This document shows, one piece after another, positions 28,635 to 38,461 of a stretch of 64,000 nucleotides of DNA. The first letter of the stretch is position 1, and each line of letters opens with the position of its first letter. Source of the DNA: an uncultured Pseudomonadales bacterium (GTDB taxonomy: Bacteria; Pseudomonadota; Gammaproteobacteria; Pseudomonadales; Pseudohongiellaceae); the NCBI GenBank assembly GCA_949372635.1, contig CASIAB010000004.1, positions 124,001 through 188,000 on the forward strand, read 5' to 3'. The position numbers were made by a program, and so were the translations under genes. The notes under the pieces were generated by a model. It searched no databases. It was given only the letters and a program-made list of their open reading frames with translations, and was not told where the DNA came from.

Positions 28635-28866
28635 AAATGGCCCTCTCAGGGAGTTGTCCGCTCAGTCAGAAAAGATGGGATTGTACCGGCTTTAATCCAC
28701 TTCTTATATCGATTATTGCGTTCACTTTAGCTAGCATGCGAACGCTGTTTAATCTTTTCAAATACAGTTACTGCAAAAACCCGAGGCATACTGCAATCGC
28801 AAATCCATTGTAAAACGGTATTATTACTTTATTATCAGGTGCCTAGCGCGCATATTGCGAAATATT

Positions 28867-30000
<1,134 letters not shown>

Positions 30001-30067
30001 TTACTAACACTCATTAATCGACTAGGGCTTATTAACTGAATTTGAGAAGCTGACTAGCAAAAATCCA

Positions 30068-31654
30068 TCAGTGTTCTCTAGTGGCACGAAATTCGATGTC
30101 TGGCCAGCGCTCTTCCATCAAACTTAAGTTAACGCGAGTAGATGCCAAATAGGTGAGATACCCACCACCATCGATGGACAAATTCTCATGCGCCTTCTTA
30201 CGAAATTCTTCTAGCTTAGCCTTGTTCTTAGAATCCACCCATCTCGCCAAGCAGACCGTAACTGGCTCATAGATGGCATCAACCTTGTATTCGTCTTTCA
30301 AGCGAAAGGCCACAACTTCGAATTGCAGCACACCCACTGCCCCGACAATCAGGTCGTTGTTACGAAGTGGCATAAACAACTGCGTTGACCCTTCTTCGGA
30401 TAGCTGCGTCAATCCCTTCTGCAACGCCTTCAGCTTGAGCGGATCTTGCAGTCGAATACGTCTGAAAAGTTCTGGAGCGAAGTGAGGGATGCCTCGAAAT
30501 TTTAAATCTTCTCCTGTAGTAAAGGTATCGCCTATCTGAATTGTACCGTGATTATGCAGGCCGATGATGTCGCCTGACACAGCCGATTCCGCCTGCTCTC
30601 GATCACCTGCGAGAAAAGTTACCGCGTCTACTACTTTGACATCCTTACCGATGCGAGTATGGCGCATCTTCATGCCCTTCGCATACTCACCTGAACAAAT
30701 CCTCATAAACGCTATTCGATCACGATGCTTAGGATCCATGTTCGCCTGAATCTTGAAGACGAAACCACTGAATTCTTTTTCTTTTGCTTCTACGACACGG
30801 GTTTCTGTTTCTCGACTTTTCGGTTGGGGAGCCCACTCTACGAAATCTTCGAGCATTTTCTTAACACCGAAATTTCCTAAAGCTGTACCAAAGAAGACGG
30901 GGGTCAGTGCTCCTTTTAAGTAAGCGGCTTTATCGAATTCGTGGCTGGCACCGCGCACCAACTCAATCTCATCGATAAAGTCCTTGGTATAACTACCCAA
31001 CAGTTCTGCTGTCTCAGGACTATCCAACCCATCGATTATCACCTCGTCATAAATCTGGTTCCCTTGGCCGTGCTGATAGACATGAACTTTGTCTTCATAC
31101 AGATTATAGACGCCCTTGAATTCTTTACCCATGCCGAGCGGCCAATTGATCGGCGCGCACCTGATGTTGAGAACAGCCTCGATCTCATCTAGCACTTCAA
31201 TAGGGTCACGGATATCTCTATCGAGCTTGTTAACGAAGGTGAAGATTGGAGTATCACGAAGGCGACAAACATCCATCAGTTTGATGGTCCTCTCTTCTAC
31301 GCCCTTCGCTCCATCGACGATCATCAATGCGGAATCCACAGCCGTTAGTACGCGATATGTATCCTCGGAAAAATCTTCGTGCCCGGGCGTGTCGAGCAGA
31401 TTCACCATTCGGCCATTGTAGGGGAACTGCATCACCGATGAGGTCACCGAGATGCCTCTCTGTTGCTCCATAGCCATCCAGTCTGATGTCGCATGACGAT
31501 CCGATTTCTTGCTCTTCACCGTACCTGCGACCTGAATCAGATTTCCGTAAAGCAGCAATTTCTCGGTGATGGTGGTCTTGCCAGCATCTGGATGCGAAAT
31601 GATCGCCAACACGCGGCGTCGGCCTATTTCGTCGATTAGAGATTCAATACTCAT
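30068..31654 (-). CDS. prfC: Peptide chain release factor 3
   Basis: 528 residues from the ATG at 31654 ([14 protein letters not shown]), matching the usual RF3 length; an upstream in-frame start at 31687 adds an unlikely tail. GTPase motifs are SHPDAGKTT near 21, [16 protein letters not shown] near 90 and FVNKLDRD near 145. C-terminal EF-G-like domains follow, with [20 protein letters not shown] near 420. RF3 removes RF1 or RF2 from the ribosome after termination. No clear ribosome-binding site is visible. Confidence 0.96.
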   Translation of the reverse strand: MSIESLIDEIGRRRVLAIISHPDAGKTTITEKLLLYGNLIQVAGTVKSKKSDRHATSDWMAMEQQRGISVTSSVMQFPYNGRMVNLLDTPGHEDFSEDTYRVLTAVDSALMIVDGAKGVEERTIKLMDVCRLRDTPIFTFVNKLDRDIRDPIEVLDEIEAVLNIRCAPINWPLGMGKEFKGVYNLYEDKVHVYQHGQGNQIYDEVIIDGLDSPETAELLGSYTKDFIDEIELVRGASHEFDKAAYLKGALTPVFFGTALGNFGVKKMLEDFVEWAPQPKSRETETRVVEAKEKEFSGFVFKIQANMDPKHRDRIAFMRICSGEYAKGMKMRHTRIGKDVKVVDAVTFLAGDREQAESAVSGDIIGLHNHGTIQIGDTFTTGEDLKFRGIPHFAPELFRRIRLQDPLKLKALQKGLTQLSEEGSTQLFMPLRNNDLIVGAVGVLQFEVVAFRLKDEYKVDAIYEPVTVCLARWVDSKNKAKLEEFRKKAHENLSIDGGGYLTYLASTRVNLSLMEERWPDIEFRATREH

Positions 31655-31777
31655 GTTGATAATTGCCGTGTTTTGACCCCAGATCATGCGAATGCGCGTT
31701 CAGGGACTCAGATTGCAGAATTAGTAGGATCTATACTCACTCGCATACCTAGAGTATGGGGAGTGAAATCGAGCGCG

Positions 31778-31786
31778 ATTATAACA
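31778..31786 (-). promoter_or_regulatory. Extended -10 element, probable prfC promoter
   Basis: On the minus strand the site reads TGTTATAAT, an extended -10 (TGn followed by TATAAT), about 125 bases before the prfC start, in the interval shared with the divergent acyl-CoA dehydrogenase gene. No good -35 is needed for this type and none is seen. Confidence 0.4.
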
Positions 31787-31899
31787 GCAGGGAGCAAGGG
31801 TAGGGAAACCGCTCTAAAACTCCGGTCTATGGGTAGCCTGCCAGATACTCTACAATACCCGACAAAGCAATGAGAGCAAAAGCACAAGGACTAACAGAT

Positions 31900-33063
31900 A
31901 TGGATTTTACTCTATCCGAACAACAAGTTGCCCTACAGCAATCCGTGCGCAAGTTTGCGCAGCAGGAACTCCCAGCTATCGCCAAACACATAGAAGAAAG
32001 TGACGAACCGCCAGGGCTCGAACTACGTAAACGCTACGCCGAATTGGGCTATCTCGGTGTTAACCTCGATGAAAAATATGGCGGCGCCTGCATGAGCCAC
32101 CTCGATGCCGTGATCGTCTTGGAAGAGATTGCCAAAATTTCAATCGCTGTGGCCTTCCCTATATTTGAGTCCTGTTTCGGCCCGAGCTTAGCGATAGCAC
32201 ATTTCGGAAGTGATCGACTAAGAGAGAAAATACTGCCTCGAGTATGCTCAGGCGAGATTGTGGTCGCCGTATCCATGTCGGAGCCAAATGCCGGATCGGC
32301 GCTTACCGATCTTAATACCAAAGCTCAAGTCGAATCCGATCGAGTAATAATCAATGGCAATAAACGCTGGTGTTCGGGGGCCGGTCACTCTGAGGCCTAT
32401 GTTGTCTATTGCCGCATGGATGACAGTCCAGGCGCAAAGGCTATAGGCGCTGTCGTTGTCGAGAAAGACAGCAACGGCCTCAGCTTTGGCAAACCGGACC
32501 ACCACATGGGCTTTCGCGGCGTCGCAAGTGCCGACATGTATTTCGACAACGTTGAAGTGCCAACAGAGAACATTCTCGTATCAGCTGGCGGCTTCAGCAA
32601 GTTAATGGATGCTTTCGATCTGGAGCGCTGTGGCAATACAACGATGTCACTGGCGGTAGCCCAATCTGCATTCGATTATGTCTTGGAATATGTTCAGCAG
32701 CGGCAACAGTTCGATAAATCACTCATCGAATTTCAGGCGGTGCAGTTGCAGATAGCCGAAATGAAAATGAGATTAGAAGCGTCGCGCCTACTGCTCTATC
32801 GAGCAGTCGTGAACGCAGAGAAGGGTCTACCCTCCATCGCTGAGAGTTCGGTCGCCAAGTGTTTCGCCAATGAGACAGCACGGGAAGTAACAGGCAAGGC
32901 AATGCAACTTATGGGAGGCTATGGCTATTCGAAAGAGTACCCGCTAGAACAGAAATTGCGAGATGCCTGGGGATGGGGAATTGCCGGCGGTGCCATTGAT
33001 ATTCAAAAAGCGAACATTGCCGCAGCGCTTGTCGGTAAGCGCTTCAACCAGCGAGCGAAGTAG
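31900..33063 (+). CDS. Acyl-CoA dehydrogenase, isovaleryl-type catalytic base
   Basis: 387 residues from the ATG at 31900 (MDFTLSEQQ), with AAGGA 9 bases upstream; an ATG at 31870 would add ten residues. FAD-dependent alpha,beta-dehydrogenation of an acyl-CoA is expected. VAVSMSEPNAGSALTD near 127 and WCSGAGHSEAYVVY near 155 are the FAD/substrate strands; MGGYGYSKEYPLEQKLRDA near 345 is the C-terminal signature. The usual catalytic Glu of the EGTSE motif is replaced (AGGAID), while DLER near residue 241 matches the Glu used by isovaleryl- and long-chain enzymes, so activity is probably retained. It stands alone, divergent from prfC. Confidence 0.92.
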   Translation: MDFTLSEQQVALQQSVRKFAQQELPAIAKHIEESDEPPGLELRKRYAELGYLGVNLDEKYGGACMSHLDAVIVLEEIAKISIAVAFPIFESCFGPSLAIAHFGSDRLREKILPRVCSGEIVVAVSMSEPNAGSALTDLNTKAQVESDRVIINGNKRWCSGAGHSEAYVVYCRMDDSPGAKAIGAVVVEKDSNGLSFGKPDHHMGFRGVASADMYFDNVEVPTENILVSAGGFSKLMDAFDLERCGNTTMSLAVAQSAFDYVLEYVQQRQQFDKSLIEFQAVQLQIAEMKMRLEASRLLLYRAVVNAEKGLPSIAESSVAKCFANETAREVTGKAMQLMGGYGYSKEYPLEQKLRDAWGWGIAGGAIDIQKANIAAALVGKRFNQRAK

Positions 33064-33088
33064 ATCGGAGCCTCAGGCAGAAAACATA

Positions 33089-33760
33089 TTAGTGAAGCAC
33101 GGCAGTTTCAGGCTTAGCCTTAGTTTCGGCAAATTCGGGATGTAAAATATCCCCTCGCTTCGTTAGCAGCAGGTCGTGTCGAATAAGAGAATCATACTCA
33201 TCTGTAGCCTGCAAATCGATGCCTTCCAATAAGACGCAGACGACATCATCATCTTCTATATCCACAACTACGCAGGGCCTGAATCCGATGATTGTATTCA
33301 ACGAAGCAAGTGCACCAATCTCGCATCTGTGTAGAGGATACAATCCATTGGACTCTTTCAATAAACCGTAAGACGTGAATGCCACGCCGAATCCGGCCGC
33401 CGCAACGATATGAATAATGTCGATAATCGCTGGATCAGTTAGGTCAATGCGAACCGTGTCAGATATTCGCTGCTTATTGGCGAGCTGCTTTTGATTCACG
33501 AGCTTCAAGAATAAGCTAATATCTTCCTGATTCCATTCTAGGGTCTCTTCCTTTTCCGAACGAATACTGTCAGACGAAAGACTCAGGACACTGGTTTTGA
33601 TGGTGAGGTCTTTGATCTCGGTCTCCGGCGGACAGGGAACGATCATAGATACAGAGCAATAGCCTTCAATGCTCTCGGCACCTAAGCGCCATAGGAATGG
33701 GATCTCAGCAGTTAATTCGATCATATCAAAATGCTTTACAACTAGTAGTAGTGCAAACAT
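33089..33760 (-). CDS. Uncharacterised protein
   Basis: 223 residues from the ATG at 33760, which has AAAGGA 9 bases upstream. I do not recognise a family. The first 30 residues are mildly hydrophobic (MFALLLVVKHFDMIELTAEI) but not a clear signal peptide. The rest is a mixed alpha/beta, acidic protein with a hydrophobic helix near 115-135 (DIIHIVAAAGFGVAFTSYG) and strands such as CVVVDIEDDDVVCVLLEGID near 170-190. It converges with the acyl-CoA dehydrogenase gene and is followed upstream by a long AT-rich gap. Likely cytoplasmic; no function proposed. Confidence 0.7.
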   Translation of the reverse strand: MFALLLVVKHFDMIELTAEIPFLWRLGAESIEGYCSVSMIVPCPPETEIKDLTIKTSVLSLSSDSIRSEKEETLEWNQEDISLFLKLVNQKQLANKQRISDTVRIDLTDPAIIDIIHIVAAAGFGVAFTSYGLLKESNGLYPLHRCEIGALASLNTIIGFRPCVVVDIEDDDVVCVLLEGIDLQATDEYDSLIRHDLLLTKRGDILHPEFAETKAKPETAVLH

Positions 33761-33790
33761 ACCACATTCCTTTAATTGGCTGAATCTCAA

Positions 33791-34250
33791 TGTGCGTTAC
33801 TTCTAGTCTCCCAGATATCGAAGAATTTAGGGCTAATTTTTTTGCCACTTAGCGCACACTGCTAACTCACTCTCCAGCAAGCCTTCTTAAGCCATTGAGG
33901 ATGCGAGGGAATTCGACTAATCCATCCATAATTTTTTTTCCACAGGTTCTGTGGGTAAGTCAGTGGATAATTCTTCAAAAATCGCTTCAAGCCTCTAAAA
34001 TACGCATCTATGGCACAAATTGATCAAATTTTAATCAATGAGTTATATTCTTATTATTCAATGGCTTAGCAGTTATGGAATTAACGATAAAAAATAAAAC
34101 CTGCTTATTATCAGCGTTTTTTGATAGGGGTTTCATTTTTGTGCATAAATTTGCGTATCAAACGCAATTTATGGAGTGTAAGGATTCCTTTATCACTGTT
34201 TTTATTGAAGTTTTTCAGCCTATAATACCGTTCGTTCTTAATGTTAATTA
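33791..34250. other. AT-rich intergenic region with DnaA-box-like sites
   Basis: About 460 bases without a convincing gene. The part from 33930 to 34250 is strikingly AT-rich and contains three near-consensus DnaA boxes (listed separately). A 65-codon open frame at 34075-34272 starts with ATG but has no ribosome-binding site and an amino-acid make-up expected of AT-rich noise, so I do not call it. Confidence 0.5.
33936..33970. promoter_or_regulatory. Cluster of three DnaA-box-like 9-mers beside AT-rich DNA
   Basis: TTTTCCACA (plus, 33936-33944), TTACCCACA (minus, 33950-33958) and TTATCCACT (minus, 33962-33970) each differ by one base from TTATCCACA. The first two also form a CCACAG-GTT-CTGTGG palindrome. 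AT-rich DNA follows. No dnaA, dnaN or gidA gene is close, so this is unlikely to be a canonical oriC; it could be a secondary DnaA-binding site or coincidence. Confidence 0.3.
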
Positions 34251-34663
34251 TTGGAATTTTTGCACACAGTAAAGTTCAAAGATTCAGGTAACATCGCAGC
34301 TTTAATTTGCCTCATGCTATCAGTAGTAATCGTCATATTCGCATGGGTAATATTTCGTGCCAATCGCCTCGGCGCTTCTGCCCAAGAAATGGCCCTTAAG
34401 GTCATTGAGAACTCTTTTTCCGAAGGTTATCTCCTAAGGTGCTAATCGAAAACTTGCATCCTAACTACCAGGCAGAATTTCCAGTGGGAAGGCAAGTTCG
34501 TTATGTAGATAGCATCAACCACCGAACTGGGCGGCTAGAATCTTTAGAGAGTATTCGGGAGAATGCAGAGATTCTATTAATAAACTTTTCTCAAAGCCAA
34601 TATTTTGCAACCTATGAGCTTGAGCTGATTTTTCGAGATACCCACGCCGACGTGCGGATATAG
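34251..34663 (+). pseudogene. Possible frameshifted small membrane-anchored protein
   Basis: Two adjacent open frames: 34251-34445 (TTG start; one TM segment AALICLMLSVVIVIFAWVIF) and 34439-34663 (GTG start; soluble, EILLINFSQSQYFATYELEL). The second frame stays open upstream to 34409, so the two overlap for about 35 bases containing a run of five T (34415-34419). One extra T there would give a single protein of about 138 residues reading KVIENSFFRRLSPKVLIENL across the joint, with an N-terminal anchor and a soluble domain. It may be a decayed gene, an indel error, or two tiny genes. No ribosome-binding site is clear. Family not recognised. Confidence 0.35.
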
Positions 34664-35023
34664 TTGCAATTCACTGAAGGTCGGTGGCTATTAACCAGGC
34701 TTGACGCCTTAGCCGAACAATTTGCCAATTAGGCGAGCTATCTAGCTTACGATGAGTTGGTAAACCGAAGGCACTAACAACATCGCGCAAACCATTGCCA
34801 GAAGAACATCGCGGTCTAGATGATACTGCACTAGCGTCGCATCGACAGATTGAAGCCAAATACCCCTGCCAGCTCAAGCATCAGCAGAATAAGGCCCATT
34901 CTAAGTGCTTTGGCTGTCAGGATGTGCCGAAAATTCTGCCAAATCCGGCATATTCATAGGTTTTGGCCGATAACAAATCCTATCATGCTATATATTTCTT
35001 CAATATTATCAGAACAATTCAAA
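34664..35023. other. Intergenic region, no supported gene
   Basis: 360 bases before the next called gene. Short open frames occur on both strands (for example a 68-codon frame on the minus strand ending at 34671, and a 44-codon frame with hydrophobic stretch LLAMVCAMLLVPSVYQLIV on the same strand). None has a ribosome-binding site or recognisable protein. The hydrophobic minus-strand pieces could be relics of a decayed membrane gene. Confidence 0.4.
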
Positions 35024-35839
35024 ATGCTAGCTAAATCAATTAGTTTCAATGGTCTTTTGCTGATACTACTCCTACAAACTGCAATAATTCCGGCGGCTTG
35101 GGGACAATTGCCACAGCTCAGTCCAGAGCAGATGGATTGGCTAGGGGACCGAATTTTTGCGAACGAGTGCAATAGAGATTTTAGCTGTCTTACCAGCTGG
35201 AACGAAGGCGAAGACTTTCCCTCGCTCGGCATAGGTCACTTTATCTGGTACTCCTCACAGCAGAACGAGCGCTTCGAAGAAACTTTTCCAAACTTATTGA
35301 TCTTTTACAAGAAGCACGGCTATGAATTACCTAACTGGCTGGAGATTCTAAAAAGTCCTGACTCTCCATGGCAGAACAAAGAGCAATTTCTGGCAGATCT
35401 CGACAGTCAGAGAATGCAACAACTCCGCAATTTCCTGGGTTCGACACTCGAACTTCAAGTGCTGTTTATCGTCGAGAGATTGCATAATTCGAAGACCGAC
35501 CTCTTTCGCAGCTTAGAACCGTCTCAGCAAAGCTCTTTAGAGAGCAGTTTCTACCAGGTCGCCAATTCACAAACGCCCTATGGTATGTATGCCCTGATCG
35601 ACTATGTACATTTTAAGGGGACAGGCATTGCCCCTAACGAACGTTATCAAGGCGAAGGCTGGGGACTGCTGCAGGTTCTGTTGGAATTGCAGGGCAGCGC
35701 TGCCAATCTGGATAATTTTGTAGCAGCTGCTACTCGGGTACTGGAGCGACGCGTTTCAAATGCTCCTACTCAACGCGCAGAACAGCGCTGGATAGCAGGC
35801 TGGACCAATAGATTGGAGACCTACTTGCCTAACCAGTAG
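35024..35839 (+). CDS. Exported conserved protein, possibly lysozyme-like
   Basis: 271 residues from the ATG at 35024, chosen because MLAKSISFNGLLLILLLQTA gives a good signal peptide cleaved near AWGQL; a longer frame from 34850 adds 58 residues without signal character. The mature start LSPEQMDWLGDRIFANEC, then LTSWNEGEDFPSLGIGHFIW near residues 62-81, resembles the Glu...GxGH layout of lysozyme-superfamily murein hydrolases: an acidic residue on helix 1 followed by a Gly-rich hairpin. The rest is helical. I cannot assign a family with certainty; a periplasmic peptidoglycan-related role is inference only. Confidence 0.75.
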   Translation: MLAKSISFNGLLLILLLQTAIIPAAWGQLPQLSPEQMDWLGDRIFANECNRDFSCLTSWNEGEDFPSLGIGHFIWYSSQQNERFEETFPNLLIFYKKHGYELPNWLEILKSPDSPWQNKEQFLADLDSQRMQQLRNFLGSTLELQVLFIVERLHNSKTDLFRSLEPSQQSSLESSFYQVANSQTPYGMYALIDYVHFKGTGIAPNERYQGEGWGLLQVLLELQGSAANLDNFVAAATRVLERRVSNAPTQRAEQRWIAGWTNRLETYLPNQ

Positions 35840-35998
35840 CGGCTCTGCGAGTCTGGCTACTAGGCTATAGTCGCTAGACTCAAACCCATTAAAGCTATAA
35901 ACTTTTGTCCCTACCGTATACAGATGAATTGACTCGATCCGCTCATCTGACTATCTAGATACCCTACCTCTATTCAACTACTTAGCGAAACAATCAGC

Positions 35999-37075
35999 AT
36001 GTCTTTCGAGCGTAAAAATATTGAGAAAATGCAGGGCTATGCGCCGGGCGAACAAACCGGAGCAGCGAATACTATTAAGCTTAACACCAATGAGAACCCC
36101 TATCCGCCTAGCCCCCAAGTGGCTGAAGCGTTAAAATCGATCAACATAGCCGCACTCAGGCGCTATCCATCACCGATGGCCGATTCCTTTCGAGAAGCCG
36201 CGAGCAGGCTGCACAATGTCTCCGCTGAGCAGATCATTCCCACCAATGGCGGTGATGAATTATTACGCCTCATTTTGACTACCTATGTTGAACAACTGGA
36301 TACCATCGCGTTCTGCAAGCCCAGCTATTCCCTATATCCGGTTCTTGCTGCAATTCAGGGTTGTCGATTCAAGGAGATCTCGCTCAATGATGACTGGAGC
36401 ATGCCAGAGAATTTTATAGAGCAATTGAATAAGTCTGCAGCGAAGCTGTTGATTTTAGTTAACCCAAACGCACCGACCGGCGCCCTGCTGCGTGCCGACT
36501 ATCTTGCCGAGATAGCCGAAAAATTTTCGGGGTTAGTTTTAATCGATGAGGCCTATGTCGATTTTGTCGATCCAGAACTCAACTACGATTCAATATCATT
36601 GATTAATTCTCACGATAATATTCTGATACTCAGAACATTGAGCAAAGCATATTCACTTGCAGGCCTGCGTTTTGGCTATGGTATTGCAGCGAAATCGCTG
36701 ATCGAACCGATGATGTTTAAGACACGTGACAGCTATAACACTGATCACATCGCTCAGAGCCTCGCGACCGCCGCACTTGATTCGTGCGAATATGCACGAG
36801 AAAATTGCGTACGCATCCGTCAAAGTCGAGAGCAACTGCGCGCAGATATCGAAGCACTCGGCCTTACCGTACCAACGAGCCAGAGCAACTTCATCTTGTG
36901 TCAGGTTCCAGAATCGATAGGCGCCGAAAAGCTCTACCTGCAATTGAAGCAACGCAATATCCTAGTGCGTTATTTCGAACAAGATCGACTACGTGACAAG
37001 CTGCGGATTTCAATTGGCACGGATGCAGAAAACGCGGCACTAATTGCTGCGATAAAAGAGCTCACGCAACAATAA
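35999..37075 (+). CDS. hisC: Histidinol-phosphate aminotransferase
   Basis: 358 residues, standard for HisC. It is a fold-type I PLP enzyme converting imidazole acetol phosphate and glutamate to histidinol phosphate. KLNTNENPYPPSP near 27 is the substrate-binding start; TNGGDELLRLI near 80; LVNPNAPTGALL near 152; the PLP lysine is in TLSKAYSLAGLRFGYG near 214-229; LRISIG near 336 carries the carboxylate-binding Arg. No other his genes are nearby, so it may also act on aromatic amino acids. Confidence 0.93.
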   Translation: MSFERKNIEKMQGYAPGEQTGAANTIKLNTNENPYPPSPQVAEALKSINIAALRRYPSPMADSFREAASRLHNVSAEQIIPTNGGDELLRLILTTYVEQLDTIAFCKPSYSLYPVLAAIQGCRFKEISLNDDWSMPENFIEQLNKSAAKLLILVNPNAPTGALLRADYLAEIAEKFSGLVLIDEAYVDFVDPELNYDSISLINSHDNILILRTLSKAYSLAGLRFGYGIAAKSLIEPMMFKTRDSYNTDHIAQSLATAALDSCEYARENCVRIRQSREQLRADIEALGLTVPTSQSNFILCQVPESIGAEKLYLQLKQRNILVRYFEQDRLRDKLRISIGTDAENAALIAAIKELTQQ

Positions 37076-37212
37076 GCTGCTCCTCTAGAAATAGTAATTC
37101 GCTGTTTTGCATAGCTGCTTCTGCTACCATAATTACGATCTGATGGTGTCGAGTGCCTGGCATTTCTCACAGCCGCCACTACTAGGCTATTTCCGAAACT
37201 TTGCACGAATCT

Positions 37213-37689
37213 ATGCCCAAGACTAAGCCCAAAAATATGTCCGAACCTAACGCTGGAACCGACAACAGCAGCAATAACGAGCGGATCCATTATTGCCATA
37301 AATGCAAGAAACCACTGCGGCGAATTCAGGGAAAGATGGGGCCCTTCTGGGGCTGCAGCGGGTTTCCTGATTGCCGCATCTCTCTCAACGATTTAGATGG
37401 CAAGCCTTCTGAAGATGTAGACGAGCATTACCGCTGCCCGCTTTGCACACGCCAATTAGTGAAGGCGGATAAGGAAAAAGGTGACTATTGGTTTTGCAGC
37501 GGCTATTCAAAGGGTTGTAAGGTGACCCTTCCGGACCAGGATGGTGTGCCCGAGGCAGCTTATAAATGTCAAAAATGTAGCCAGTTGCTGGTTAAACGCA
37601 ATGGTAAAAATGGTGTATTCTGGGGTTGCGGCGATTACCCCAACTGCACTGCCAGTTATAATGACGATGACAACAGGCCCAAGTTTTGA
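37213..37689 (+). CDS. Triple C4 zinc-ribbon protein (topoisomerase-type zinc fingers)
   Basis: 158 residues from the ATG at 37213; other possible starts are TTG 37201 and ATG 37237. Three successive four-Cys fingers of the zf-C4_Topoisom type: CHKCKKPL...WGCSGFPDC, CPLCTRQL...WFCSGYSKGC and CQKCSQLL...WGCGDYPNC. These are found at the C-terminus of topoisomerase I, where they bind single-stranded DNA. Here they stand alone without a topoisomerase domain, so a DNA- or RNA-binding role is likely. The stop overlaps the possible start of the next small gene. Confidence 0.85.
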   Translation: MPKTKPKNMSEPNAGTDNSSNNERIHYCHKCKKPLRRIQGKMGPFWGCSGFPDCRISLNDLDGKPSEDVDEHYRCPLCTRQLVKADKEKGDYWFCSGYSKGCKVTLPDQDGVPEAAYKCQKCSQLLVKRNGKNGVFWGCGDYPNCTASYNDDDNRPKF

Positions 37690-37925
37690 TTTTTTCTCTA
37701 CTCAAAATACGCAAGAAAACAGCTGCCGTGCTGATGGGTATCGCCTGCGGTTTAGCCTGTGTCTGGGTGGTCGCGACCTGGCAACAACTCTCCATTCAGG
37801 AGATCCTTAATATACTGCTGGGTAGCATTCTGCTTCTTGGAGGAATCATGCTCGCGGCTTTGTGTGTAGTTGCCACATTCAACTTGCTTAGGAAATTACT
37901 GAGTAAAATGAAAAGGTCTGAATAA
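37686..37925 (+). CDS. Small protein with two TM segments
   Basis: 79 residues from a TTG that overlaps the zinc-ribbon stop codon; the first ATG (37734) would cut into TM1. TM1 spans about 14-31 (AVLMGIACGLACVWVVAT) and TM2 about 42-64 (ILLGSILLLGGIMLAALCVV), with a basic C-terminal tail (RKLLSKMKRSE). No family recognised. Overlap with the upstream gene suggests translational coupling, but the non-ATG start lowers confidence. Confidence 0.5.
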   Translation: MIFSLLKIRKKTAAVLMGIACGLACVWVVATWQQLSIQEILNILLGSILLLGGIMLAALCVVATFNLLRKLLSKMKRSE

Positions 37926-37953
37926 GTAATCAGACTCTGAGTTAATGCTCAGA

Positions 37954-38430
37954 TTAGGGTAGCGGCAAATCGCACGACATGATAAGTGCATCTTCCCTAT
38001 CGCTTTTGCTGGGATAATAGTTTTTGCGTTCCCCAATCTGTACAAAACCCATCGAACGATAGAGATTGATTGCTCCCTCATTAGAGCGGCGAACCTCAAG
38101 AAAACAGACCTCAGCCTCCTGTTTGTGAGCTCGCTCAAGCAACAACTTAAACAGTTTTCTACCATAGCCATTACGCTGACATTTTGGGCGTACACACAAC
38201 GTTAATAGATGGCACTCACCGATTGCTACTGACACAACAGCATGAGCAACGATCTGCTGTTTATTAGCCAAGACCCAACATTGATAACCCGCTCTAAGAC
38301 AATCGACAATGATGCGCTTAGTCCAAGGATAGTCATAAGCGGCCGCTTCATTCTGCGCAACTAGCTCGACATCGCTAGTTCGCATTGTTCGAGCAAAGAA
38401 GTCCGTTTTAGGGTTAATTTCAGAAGGCAT
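37954..38430 (-). CDS. rimI: Ribosomal-protein alanine N-acetyltransferase
   Basis: 158 residues from the ATG at 38430. GNAT fold: the acetyl-CoA loop QRNGYGRKLFKLLLERA lies near 95-112, preceded by the beta-4 strand HLLTLCVRP; LEVRRSNEGAINLYRSMGF near 120 is the RimI signature. It acetylates the N-terminal Ala of ribosomal protein S18. An upstream in-frame ATG (38514) would overlap holD and is less likely. The holD-rimI order matches E. coli and Pseudomonas and supports both calls. Confidence 0.9.
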   Translation of the reverse strand: MPSEINPKTDFFARTMRTSDVELVAQNEAAAYDYPWTKRIIVDCLRAGYQCWVLANKQQIVAHAVVSVAIGECHLLTLCVRPKCQRNGYGRKLFKLLLERAHKQEAEVCFLEVRRSNEGAINLYRSMGFVQIGERKNYYPSKSDREDALIMSCDLPLP

Positions 38431-38461
38431 AAATTTTAGGAATTGGCGCGCAGATTTAGTT

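Noticed and set aside
33940..33954. CCACAG-GTT-CTGTGG hairpin as a terminator
   Set aside because: The T run lies before the stem on the plus strand and there are As after it on the minus strand, so neither orientation gives a U tail.
34075..34272. 65-codon ATG frame in the AT-rich gap
   Set aside because: No ribosome-binding site, odd composition, and only what an AT-rich frame would give by chance.
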